The translations under genes and the position numbers were made by a program. Positions 8,944-17,700 of a DNA stretch of 49,540 bases are shown in pieces (the first letter of the stretch is position 1; each line of letters opens with the position of its first letter). The DNA lies in the NCBI RefSeq assembly GCF_001937445.1, contig NZ_MSKS01000021.1:815-50354 (forward strand). Reading direction: 5' to 3'. The stretch is from Actinomyces oris. GTDB lineage: Bacteria > Actinomycetota > Actinomycetes > Actinomycetales > Actinomycetaceae. The notes beneath the pieces were generated by a model that saw only the letters and a list, made by a program, of their open reading frames with translations, made no database searches and was not told where the DNA came from.

Positions 8944-8982
8944 TTCGCGTAGCCCTACGGTTTTTCTGTAGGGCTACGCGAA
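8944..8982 (-). terminator. Rho-independent terminator between convergent genes
   Basis: A perfect 15-bp stem (8944-8958 with 8968-8982) around a T-rich 9-base loop. On the minus strand the stem is followed by TTTTG, so it terminates the fucosyltransferase-like gene. For plus-strand transcripts from the GT pair it still forms, but lacks a U-tract. Confidence 0.85.
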
Positions 8983-9004
8983 AAACGCCCGGCTCGGTGG
9001 GGCG

Positions 9005-9910
9005 TCAGCGCTGGGCGGGGCGCAGCGGGTCCTCGGCCAGCCCCAGGGAGAGGCTGAACTCGCCTTCGAGCGGCTGGTCGGGCCGCTCGAAGGGGACGAC
9101 GCCGTCGCACAGGAAGACGGCCATCTCCACAAAGCTGGAGAAGGAGGCCCCGATGAGGTGCTGGGAGCTGGCCAGCAGGTAGAGGTCGACCAGGCCGGAG
9201 CGCACGCCCTTGACGGTGTTGTAGCCGCCCTTGTCGGTCAGGAAGACGCAGCCGTCGAACTCCCCGGCCAGCTGCTTCTGAGCCTCAGGGGTGTCGCAGG
9301 ACAGGAAGAAGGGCACGTCGGGGTGGTCGGCGCGGATCTGGCGCATCCGGTTGGCGAACCACTCCACCGGTGAGGACTCGATGGTCTTGGCGTGGGAGAC
9401 CGCATGGGTGCGCACCTGGATGCCGACGTAGGGGCGTCCCCGCAGGTGAGCGTCGTAGAGGGAGCGGACCTCGTCGGCGATCTCGTCAACGGGGGTGAGC
9501 TCGCGCAGCCGCTCGGTCCAGGGACGCGGCCCGGCGGGTCCGGCCCCCTCCCCGGCGCTCCCCCGCCAGGCGGGGTCCTCCCAGGTGACGGGCAGGCCGT
9601 GGGAGTGGATCTGCCACAGGTGGCGGCGACGCAGGTCGGCGGTGATCCGGACGCCCTTGGGCCGGCGGTACCGGGCCAGGGGGAGGAGAGCCCGGGAGGT
9701 CAGGCGCGATACGGGGCTGCCCCCTTCGAAGTGCCACAGCTCATCCATCCTGGGGCCGAAGTACTCATCGGTGCTCCACACGTAGTAGAGGTCGCGATCC
9801 TCGACTCGGGCGAGCTCCTGGGCGGACAGCAGCGCGCGCACGCGGTTGCCCAGTCCGTCCTTGCGTCCCGTATAGACCAGTAGCGCCTTGCGGCCGGTGA
9901 GCAGAGCCAT
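9005..9910 (-). CDS. Fucosyltransferase-like (GT23/O-FucT fold) protein
   Basis: A putative glycosyltransferase of 301 residues. The ATG at 9910 has AGGA five bases upstream. Longer in-frame starts would run into the preceding gene. The N-terminal 'DGLGNRVRALLSA' (about residues 18-30) resembles the GxGNR loop of NodZ/alpha-1,6-fucosyltransferases. 'VGIQVRTHAVSH' and 'FFLSCDTPEA' match the GDP-binding half of that superfamily, and 'GVRSGLVDLYLLASSQ' followed by 'GASFSSFVEMA' its C-terminal motifs. It is last in a three-gene minus-strand unit with a CDP-alcohol phosphotransferase and a flippase, so it probably adds a branch sugar to the surface polymer. Fucose as donor is inference. Confidence 0.7.
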   Translation of the reverse strand: MALLTGRKALLVYTGRKDGLGNRVRALLSAQELARVEDRDLYYVWSTDEYFGPRMDELWHFEGGSPVSRLTSRALLPLARYRRPKGVRITADLRRRHLWQIHSHGLPVTWEDPAWRGSAGEGAGPAGPRPWTERLRELTPVDEIADEVRSLYDAHLRGRPYVGIQVRTHAVSHAKTIESSPVEWFANRMRQIRADHPDVPFFLSCDTPEAQKQLAGEFDGCVFLTDKGGYNTVKGVRSGLVDLYLLASSQHLIGASFSSFVEMAVFLCDGVVPFERPDQPLEGEFSLSLGLAEDPLRPAQR

Positions 9911-9963
9911 AAGATTCCTTAACAGACGTTTGAGGGAGAAGCGATTGGAGATCTCGCGAGGGG

Positions 9964-10698
9964 CTACTGGAGGTCGTTGCGCAGGTCGCGGTACCACTTG
10001 GGCAGGGCCAGGGACACGTAGCCCGCGTAGCCCAGGAGCATGATGCCGTACACCCACAGGAAGACCGTGGGGGCGAAGCGGGTCATGAGCACGAAGCACA
10101 TGAGCCCGTAGTCCGTGGGAGCCGACAGGACCGACTTGAGGACGCCGGGGCGGGACTCGTCCTTGGCCAGGGGTGTCCCACCGTGATAACGCAGCTGATA
10201 CGTCAGAATGTAACTGAAGAAGTGAATATTTTGAACCGCCCCGAAAGCGAGCGGAATAAGCAGGACCGGGGCCGGTAATTCTGCAAAACGGAATAGTGAG
10301 ATCGCGATGGCTCCGTGAATTGTCGAGAGCTTAATAACGTCTGCGACGTGGTCGAGCCACTCACCGGCTTTTGATCCGCCGTTGCGCAATCTCGCCAGCT
10401 GCCCGTCAGCGGCGTCGAGGGCGTAGCCGAACATGAGCAGCAGGGCGGTCGCCACGGCGGACACGACTGTAGGACGCCACAGGGCGATGAGGGCGATGCC
10501 ACTGTAGGTGCACAGTGCCGACAGGACCGTCACCTGGTCCGGGGTCGCGCCCAGCCGGTGGGCGACCGCGGCCAGGACCCGCCCCGCGGGGCGGTTGATG
10601 ATGCGGGAGTAGAGGGGGGCACCGGCCTTGGACTTCTGAGCCCGGGACAGGGCTCTGATGTTCTCGGCGATGGTGGGGGAACCAGCAGGGGAGCTCAT
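9964..10698 (-). CDS. CDP-alcohol phosphotransferase, membrane protein
   Basis: An integral membrane enzyme of 244 residues that transfers a phospho-alcohol from a CDP-alcohol, releasing CMP. The complete family motif D-x2-DG-x2-AR-x8-G-x3-D-x3-D is present at D95, D98, G99, A102, R103, G112, D116 and D120. About six hydrophobic segments follow the pattern of the family. The ATG at 10698 has AAGGAG upstream. In this setting, with a TagD-like cytidylyltransferase at 14300, the substrate may be CDP-glycerol and the acceptor a lipid-linked glycan rather than a phospholipid; that is inference. About 55 codons (roughly 10190-10365) are strikingly AT-richer than the rest of the gene. Confidence 0.88.
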   Translation of the reverse strand: MSSPAGSPTIAENIRALSRAQKSKAGAPLYSRIINRPAGRVLAAVAHRLGATPDQVTVLSALCTYSGIALIALWRPTVVSAVATALLLMFGYALDAADGQLARLRNGGSKAGEWLDHVADVIKLSTIHGAIAISLFRFAELPAPVLLIPLAFGAVQNIHFFSYILTYQLRYHGGTPLAKDESRPGVLKSVLSAPTDYGLMCFVLMTRFAPTVFLWVYGIMLLGYAGYVSLALPKWYRDLRNDLQ

Positions 10699-10867
10699 GA
10701 GGCCTCTCCTTGAGTGGGGTCCGGGGAACCGGACCGGGTGTTGGACAGATGAGGAACGGCGAGATCAGGGAGTCGGGGGACATCGGGCAGCGGCCGGGCG
10801 TCGGGCCACGGCGTCGGCTCCCGGGCTCCGCGAGCCGGCTCCGCACCGGCGGCCGACGAGGAGGGGA

Positions 10868-12409
10868 TCACCGCTGCGCCAGCTCTCGACGACGCCTGGC
10901 CACGTCCCGGCGAACCCACCAGACATACGGGAGGATCTGGCACAGGACCACCGAGATCACCGAGCCCAGGATAGGCCCGGCGGCGTCGAAGGGCCCAATG
11001 AGGACCCAGGAGATGGCGAGGTTCATCGGCACCAGGATGAGCACCGGGATGACCTGGAACTGCAGGCCGCGCGGGTCGGTCATGTACATGCCCAGCGGCT
11101 GCTTGCCGGCCTCGACGGCGACATAGGCGGCGAAGGCCCACACGAGCACGGTTGGGAGGACGATCTTGCCGTGGGACATGACTCGGGCGGCCCAGGGGGT
11201 GATGGCGACGAGGGCCAGAGCCAGGAGGAAGCCGCCCCCGCTGAAGGCGATGGCCGGCTTGAAGGGGCTCTCGATGCGCTTGTCGGCCCGGGCCCTGGCG
11301 AACATGGGCCACATGGCGACGCCGGCGGCCATGACGGTCTGGGTGAGCATGTTGAACAGGTTGTTGGCCAGGTTGTACTCGGCCAGGGCCTGGGACTGGC
11401 CCAGGTGGGACAGGAGGAGGCGGTCGGTCTGGAAGGCGATCGGGATGGCCAGGGACTGCAGCAGCTGGGGTCCCGCGGTGTTGACGATACGCACGCCGCG
11501 CACGCTGCGCAGCCGCGGCACGTCTCTCAGGGCGCCCTTGAACAGGGGGCGGGTGGCGCGCCAGGCGACGACGATGCAGATGACCGACACCAGGGCGTTG
11601 GCGATGTAGGAGTAGATGGACACGGCGTTGCCGCGCCCCAGTCCGGTGACAATGGCCAGCAGCAGGAAGCAGGACATGGCCGGGGAGACGACCCCCTGAC
11701 TGATGACCTGGGTGGTTGAGCGCCCCAGGCCGATGATGACCCGCTGACCCACGGACAGCGGCAGGGCCGCGGCGTAGATGATGAGGCAGACGGTGGCGGT
11801 GAGCCCGCCGCCCTCCATGAGCTTGCTCCCCAGCAGCCAGGGCCAGGCGCCCAGCAGCAGGATGACGACGCCGACGGTGCTGATGACCAGGGCGGAGCCG
11901 AGCAGCACGCGGACGGCGGTGGTGATCGTGCGCCGTACGGTCGAGTCGTGGGCCGGGTCGCTCGAGCTCGCCACCGTGTTGAGGATGACCGCGCCGATGC
12001 CCAGGTCGGTGAAGGGCATGAGGGTGGGGAAGGTGGCCAGCAGGCCGTACTGGGCGAAGGCGTCGGCCCCGAAGTGCCTGATGATGAGACTGGTGTTGAC
12101 CAGCCCGAAGATGCCGGACACCCCCATGACCACCACTTTGGCCACGGCTGTGGTTCCCACAGATGACCAGCTGGCGCCCGACGACGACCCCCGCTTGAGG
12201 GCCCCGCCGAGCCGCCGCAGCGGAGAACGACGAGAGCCTCGGGAGGCGGCCGCCCCATCACTCACCTCAACCGCCGAGAGGGTTGCGGCACCTGAGCTAT
12301 CCGCATCTCGCCCGCGCTCAGAGGCACCCGCCGGGGCACCGCCGGACGCCGGTTGCGCCACGGCTGGCTCGGAAGCCGGCTGCGGCGCCGAAGAACTCGA
12401 CTGGGTCAC
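10868..12409 (-). CDS. Polysaccharide flippase (Wzx/MVF-like)
   Basis: A membrane flippase of 513 residues, expected to move lipid-linked repeat units across the membrane. The GTG at 12409 has AGGAG six bases upstream. Residues 1-75 are a disordered Ser/Ala/Pro/Glu region that is unusually long for the family. From about residue 85 there are 12-14 hydrophobic segments with the pattern of the polysaccharide-biosynthesis/MATE-like superfamily, including 'FGADAFAQYGLL' and 'DLGIGAVILN' in the first helices. It leads the minus-strand unit with the CDP-alcohol phosphotransferase (169-base gap) and the fucosyltransferase-like gene. The tail is basic (RRDVARRRRE). The exact substrate is unknown. Confidence 0.85.
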   Translation of the reverse strand: MTQSSSSAPQPASEPAVAQPASGGAPAGASERGRDADSSGAATLSAVEVSDGAAASRGSRRSPLRRLGGALKRGSSSGASWSSVGTTAVAKVVVMGVSGIFGLVNTSLIIRHFGADAFAQYGLLATFPTLMPFTDLGIGAVILNTVASSSDPAHDSTVRRTITTAVRVLLGSALVISTVGVVILLLGAWPWLLGSKLMEGGGLTATVCLIIYAAALPLSVGQRVIIGLGRSTTQVISQGVVSPAMSCFLLLAIVTGLGRGNAVSIYSYIANALVSVICIVVAWRATRPLFKGALRDVPRLRSVRGVRIVNTAGPQLLQSLAIPIAFQTDRLLLSHLGQSQALAEYNLANNLFNMLTQTVMAAGVAMWPMFARARADKRIESPFKPAIAFSGGGFLLALALVAITPWAARVMSHGKIVLPTVLVWAFAAYVAVEAGKQPLGMYMTDPRGLQFQVIPVLILVPMNLAISWVLIGPFDAAGPILGSVISVVLCQILPYVWWVRRDVARRRRELAQR

Positions 12410-12845
12410 GTAGCACTCCTGATGTTGTAGGAAGGTCACAATCCGGCATCGGAAAGACGCCCGAAGACAGGCACGAGAGTAGACGCATCAGGACCGGCGA
12501 CCTGGTATCTTTTGTTTATCGTCTTGTGACATAGACGGTCCCCCACCCACCCCCCTTGGCACAACCCCAGCAAACCGGTCATGACCAGCCAGAACGCGGC
12601 TCGCTGGAAGAACCCTGAAAGGTCCCTCACAGGTGCATTGACACCTCCATATCGTTGCTCACCTGTAACATACAGACGTCTCAGAAACCCTTCGACTCCT
12701 CACCTTGTCCCTGCGATCTTGGCCACTTCCCACAAATAACGTCCGCAAGAGTTAGTAGCATTCTAAAACGCTGCTGTTCACGACGTCCCGTCAGCACTAG
12801 CCGACCAGTTATTGCCCACCCACGATCATCCCTGCGGAGTCCACC
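12410..12845. other. Divergent promoter region, polysaccharide locus
   Basis: This 436-base spacer separates two divergent polysaccharide units. It is clearly AT-richer than its surroundings (for example near 12505-12535 and 12730-12775), as expected for promoters in both directions. A short inverted repeat (AGGTG/CACCT, about 12630-12645) is visible. I could not single out a convincing -35/-10 pair, and no gene is evident. Confidence 0.5.
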
Positions 12846-14300
12846 TTGTCTAGTTCGACCCTGACACTGCCCCAGCGCGAGCAGCACCGGCGTCCCTCGA
12901 CAGCAGCAGCCGACGCCATCTCCCCCACCGCTCCGCGCAGTCCTTGGGCACGCACGCGCCACGACCTCGTCATCTGGCTCGTCCTGTCCGATCTCTTCGC
13001 CGTCGCCGTCCCCTTCTGGCTCGCCCTCCTGGGTGGCCACCTGCCACTGGTCTGGTCCGCGACCACCGTGGGCGTCACGATGGTGCTCGTCGCCTGGTTC
13101 CTGGGTGCTCTGGGCATCGACGCCGTCGAGCAGGCCGGCCCCGGCACGGGCCGCTTCGTCGCCGCGGCCGCCGTGAGCGTCCCGGTGGCCCTGCTGCTGG
13201 CCGACCTGTCCGGAGTTGCCCGGACCACCCTGCTGGTCACTCTGGCGGTCCAGCTCCTCCTAGCCATCACCGGACGCTCCATCGAGGCCGGGTGGCTGCG
13301 CCGCCGCCGCCTCGAGGGGCACGCCCTGCGTCGCACCCTCATCGTCATGGGCTCGGGCTCCCAGCCCATGCTCACCCAGCTGCGCCGCCACCCCATGGAC
13401 GGCTTCCTCATCGTGGGCTACCTGTCCTCCGGGCAGGACCGCGCCTTCCACTCGGCTGAGCCCGTGCGCAGCCCCCAGCACATCGCCCAGACCCTGCACG
13501 CCGAGCGCATCGACGCCGTCATGACGGTCGGCTCGGTCATCCCCGAGGACCTGGTCACCCTTATGCGCGGCCTGGAGGGCACCCAGGTGCGCCTCGTCGT
13601 CGCCCCCGGGCTGCAGGACGTCGTGCCCGGGCGCATGCGGGCCCTGACCGTCACGCACGGCTGGACCGGTCTCATCGCCGTCAAGACCCGCCGCACCCGC
13701 GCCGCGGGCAAGGCCCTGTTCGACCGCCTCGCCGGCGCCATTGGGCTGGCCCTCATCTCGCCGCTGCTGGCGGCCACCGCGCTCGCCATCCGCCTCGACT
13801 CCCCCGGTCCGGTCTTCTACACCCAGACCCGCGTGGGCCAGAACGGCAAGCCCTTCACCATGTGGAAGTTCCGTTCCATGTACATCGACTCCGACGCGCG
13901 CCGCGCCTCGGTGGTCAAGGCCGGCGGCGACGCCGGCAACGAGGTCATGTTCAAGGACCGTCAGGACCCGCGCATCACCCGCGTGGGCCGCTGGATCCGC
14001 CGCCTGTCGATTGACGAGCTCCCCCAGCTCATCAACGTCGTGCGCGGGGACATGAGCCTGGTGGGGCCCCGCCCCGCCCTTCCCGTCGAGGTCGCCAAGT
14101 ACGACGCCGAGGCGCTGCGTCGTCTCCTGGTCAAGCCCGGGCTGACCGGCCTGTGGCAGATCTCCGGACGCTCGGACCTGTCCTGGGCCTCGACCGTGGC
14201 CCTGGACCGTCACTACGTGGAGAACCGGGGCGGAGCCCTGGACGCGAAGATCTTCGCCGGAACGCTGCGCGCGGTTATCGGCGGAAAAGGAGCCTACTGA
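12846..14300 (+). CDS. Polyprenyl glycosylphosphotransferase (initiating enzyme)
   Basis: Starts polysaccharide repeat units by moving a sugar-1-phosphate from a nucleotide sugar to undecaprenyl phosphate at the membrane. It is 484 residues long, with TTG start at 12846 and GGAG six bases upstream. The N-terminal half has four to five membrane segments and a CoA-binding-like Rossmann domain (about 150-260). The C-terminal catalytic domain has 'DRLAGAIGLALISPLLA', the 'WKFRSM' motif, 'RLSIDELPQLINV', 'GDMSLVGPRP' and 'KPGLTGLWQISGRS', all diagnostic of WbaP/CpsE-type transferases. Its stop (TGA) overlaps the next ATG by one base (TGATG). It heads a coupled chain that runs on to the giant surface protein. 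Confidence 0.93.
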   Translation: MSSSTLTLPQREQHRRPSTAAADAISPTAPRSPWARTRHDLVIWLVLSDLFAVAVPFWLALLGGHLPLVWSATTVGVTMVLVAWFLGALGIDAVEQAGPGTGRFVAAAAVSVPVALLLADLSGVARTTLLVTLAVQLLLAITGRSIEAGWLRRRRLEGHALRRTLIVMGSGSQPMLTQLRRHPMDGFLIVGYLSSGQDRAFHSAEPVRSPQHIAQTLHAERIDAVMTVGSVIPEDLVTLMRGLEGTQVRLVVAPGLQDVVPGRMRALTVTHGWTGLIAVKTRRTRAAGKALFDRLAGAIGLALISPLLAATALAIRLDSPGPVFYTQTRVGQNGKPFTMWKFRSMYIDSDARRASVVKAGGDAGNEVMFKDRQDPRITRVGRWIRRLSIDELPQLINVVRGDMSLVGPRPALPVEVAKYDAEALRRLLVKPGLTGLWQISGRSDLSWASTVALDRHYVENRGGALDAKIFAGTLRAVIGGKGAY

Positions 14301-14740
14301 TGATCACCGGCTACGTCCCCGGCGGCTTCGACATGCTGCACGTGGGGCACCTCAACATCCTCACCGAGGCGGCCAAGCGCTGCGACCGCCTCATCGCGGG
14401 GGTTGCCACCGACGAGTCGCTGGAGCGGATGAAGGGACGCGCCCCCATCGTGCCCCTGGCCGAGCGCATGGCCATGGTGGCCGCCCTGCGCATGGTGGAC
14501 TCCGTGGTCCCCGACTATGACCAGGACAAGCGCCTGGCCTGGAAGCGCTCCCCCTTCGACGTGCTGTTCAAGGGCACTGACTGGGAGGGCACCGACAAGG
14601 GCCGCCGTCTGGAGGCCGAGATGGCCGAGGTCGGGGCCTCGGTGATCTACCTGCCCTACACACCCACCACCTCCTCGACGATGCTGCGACGCACCCTCGT
14701 CCAGGAGGTCGCATCCCGTAGTCCCCAAGGGGCCAAGTGA
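14300..14740 (+). CDS. Glycerol-3-phosphate cytidylyltransferase-like protein
   Basis: A nucleotidyltransferase of 146 residues, expected to make a CDP-alcohol from CTP, most likely CDP-glycerol. The ATG at 14300 is the only start with a site (AAAAGGAG) and overlaps the previous stop by one base. The HxGH motif is HVGH at residues 14-17 within 'GGFDMLHVGHLNIL', and the C-terminal motif is 'TSSTMLRRTL' in place of ISTT. 'RMKGRAPIVPLAERM' matches the RxKxxP(x)5ER region of TagD/RibL-like proteins. Size fits TagD (about 130 residues). An FMN or other alcohol-phosphate substrate cannot be excluded. It overlaps the next gene by four bases (GTGA). Confidence 0.82.
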   Translation: MITGYVPGGFDMLHVGHLNILTEAAKRCDRLIAGVATDESLERMKGRAPIVPLAERMAMVAALRMVDSVVPDYDQDKRLAWKRSPFDVLFKGTDWEGTDKGRRLEAEMAEVGASVIYLPYTPTTSSTMLRRTLVQEVASRSPQGAK

Positions 14741-17700
14741 CCACTTCACGCAACGACTTCGAGACGCCCGACACCCCGTCGAGCAGCATCGACTCCGCCG
14801 CAGCCGCCTCCGGTGCCGGTGACGGCGGAAGCAACCGATCCGACTCCGGCACCGCCCAGACCGAGTCGTCCGCCGCGGACCGTCCCGGTCTGCTCGCCCG
14901 TGCCGCCGGCGCCCTGCGCCTGCGGCGGCGGAGCAGGGCCTCCCGATCCGACGACGTTCAGGACGTCGGATCGGGCCTGACCTCCGGCACCACCACCTCC
15001 CGACTGGCCGCGACCTTCCGCATCCCCCAGTCGCGCGCCCAGCGCGTGCGGCTGCGCAAGCGCATGTCGACACTGGCCGCCGTCGTGTGCGTCACCGCCC
15101 TGGGAACGGCCGCCTGGCTCCACGAGGGCGTGGCCCAGGCCGACCTGCACCTCAACGACGGCGGCGTGTGGGTCACCTCCACCTCCAAGCACCTGGTGGC
15201 CCGCCTCAACTACCCCTCCCGCGAGGTCGACGGCGCGATCCGTACCTCGTCGTCCTCCTTCGACGTCACCCAGAACGCCGAGGACGTCCTGGTCCCCGAC
15301 TCCGGCGACGCCTCCGTCTCCTCGGTCGACCCCGCCCAGGTCGCCTTCTCCGGGCGCACCCAGCTCACCAAGGGCGTGACCATCGCCCAGGGCGGAGACC
15401 GGGTCATGGCGGTCGACAAGGTTCAGGGCACCATCCGCGCCGCCAAGACCAAGGAGGCCGGCTCCCTGACCGCGGCCGCCCCCGTGGTCACCGGCATGCC
15501 CGACGTCGTGGCCGCCATCGGCAAGGACGGCGCCATCCACGCCGTCTCGGCCACCAGCAAGTCGCTGGTCTCCCTGGAAACCAGCGACAAGGGCTGGAAG
15601 GAGGCCACGAACACCTCCCTGAAGCTGACCGCCGGGACCGATCTGGCCATCACCGCCGTCGGCGACCAGCCCGTGGTCCTGGAGCGCGGCACCGGCATCC
15701 TCCACCTGCCCGAGGGCAAGTCCGTCAACCTGGGGACCTCCGGCCTGGTGCTCCAGCAGCCCGGTCCCGAGGCCGATTCGGTCCTGGTCGCCTCCCGCAA
15801 CGAGCTCATCTCCGTCCCCATGGACGGGGGCAAAGTCACCAGGACGCCGTCGGCCAAGGAGGGCTCCGCCCCCGAGGGCGTGCCCGCCCAGCCGGTGCGC
15901 CTGGGCAAGTGCGTGTACGCGGCCTGGTCCGGTTCGGGCCAGTTCGTGCGCAGCTGCTCGGGACTGTTCGGCGGCGGCACCGACACCGCCCACGACGACA
16001 AGCTCGCCTCCTCCTCCGCCCCGATCTTCCGGGTCAACCGCGACGCCATCGTGCTCAACGACCTGGACACGGGCTCGGTGTGGCTGCCCAACGAGGACCT
16101 CGTCCTCATCGACGACTGGACGGACAAGACCGCCCAGACCGACGACAACGCCGATCAGAAGGACGACTCGGCCAACACCTCGGACTCCCAGACCCCGCCG
16201 GAGCGCACCGAGGAGAACCACCCTCCCAAGGCGGTCGATGACAGCTTCGGCGTGCGCCCGGGCCGCTCCGCGCTCCTGCCGGTGCTGGCCAACGACACCG
16301 ATCCCGACGGCGACGTCCTCACCGCCACCCCCCAGGACAACGGCGGGTCGCTCAAGGCCACCAAGGCCCAGGGCGGGCTGGCTCTGCGCATGGACATCCC
16401 GGACAACGCCTCCGGCAGCTACTCCGTGCCCTACACGGCCGACGACGGCCGCGGGATGAGCGACTCCGCCGTCGCCACCGTTGACGTCCACGGCTGGGAC
16501 GTCAACGGCGCCCCGAAGCAGATCACCACCCCCACCCTCACCGTCGCCGAGAAGGCCTCCGGCTCCCTGGACGTGCTGGGCCACTGGCTGGACCCCGACG
16601 GGGACGACCTCTACCTGGTCTCCGCCCAGGGCGATGGCCTGGACACCAAGGTCTCCAACGAGGGCACCGTCACGGTGCGCGAGCTGGGCGCAGGCACCGG
16701 CACCCGTGACCTGACCGTCACCGTCTCCGACGGTCGGGAGACCGCCTCCGGCGTGGTCAAGGTCGACGTGCAGCCGGCCCAGTCGGCCAAGCCGATCGCC
16801 AACGCCGACCACGTGCGCGTCGTCGCCGGCACCAAGGCCGTCGTCTCGCCCCTGGACAACGACACCTCCCCCTCCGGGGGGACCCTGCGCCTGGCCGCGG
16901 TGCAGGAGGCCCCGGCCGGGACCTCGATCAGCGTCGACCAGCAGGCCGGTGTCTTCACCTTCTCCACCGAGGCCAATGCCCAGGCCCAGACCTACTACCT
17001 CACCTACGACGTCATGGACGGGGCCAACACGGCCCAGGGCATCGTGCGCGTGGACGTCACGCCCAAGGCCGACGCCACCGTGCCTCCCGAGGCCGAGAAC
17101 GACACCGCCCTGCTGCGCAACGGCGGCTCGACAACCATCGCCCCGCTCAACAACGACTTCGACCCCTCCGGGGGGATCCTGGTCCTGCAGTCGGTCAAGA
17201 CCCCGCCGGACTCCGGGGTCACCGTCACGGTCGTGGACCACTCCCTGCTGCAGATCAGCGCGGCCAGCACCGTGCCGGCCAACCTGACGGTGGAGTACAC
17301 GGTCACCAACGGCACCTCCAGCGCCACCGGGAAGGTCTCCATCGTCCCGGTGACCCAGTCCCAGCCCCAGCCGCCGGTGGTCACCAACGACACCGCCGTC
17401 GTGCGAGCCGGCGACGTCGTCACCGTGCCGGTCCTGGACAACGACTCCTCCCCCGCCGGTCTCAACCTGTCGGTGGACTCCCAGGTCGGCCTGGTGGGCG
17501 ATGAGCTGGGCACCGCCTGGGTCAGCGAGAACACCGTCCGCTTCCGCGCCGGCAACCAGCCCGGCCGCACCTCCTACGCCTACACGGCCAAGGACGACCA
17601 GGGCCAGACCGCCTCGGGCATCCTCACCGTGGAGGTGCGCGCCCAGGACGCCGAGCACAACTCCGCGCCCTCACCGCGCAACCTGGAGGCCCGCACCCTG

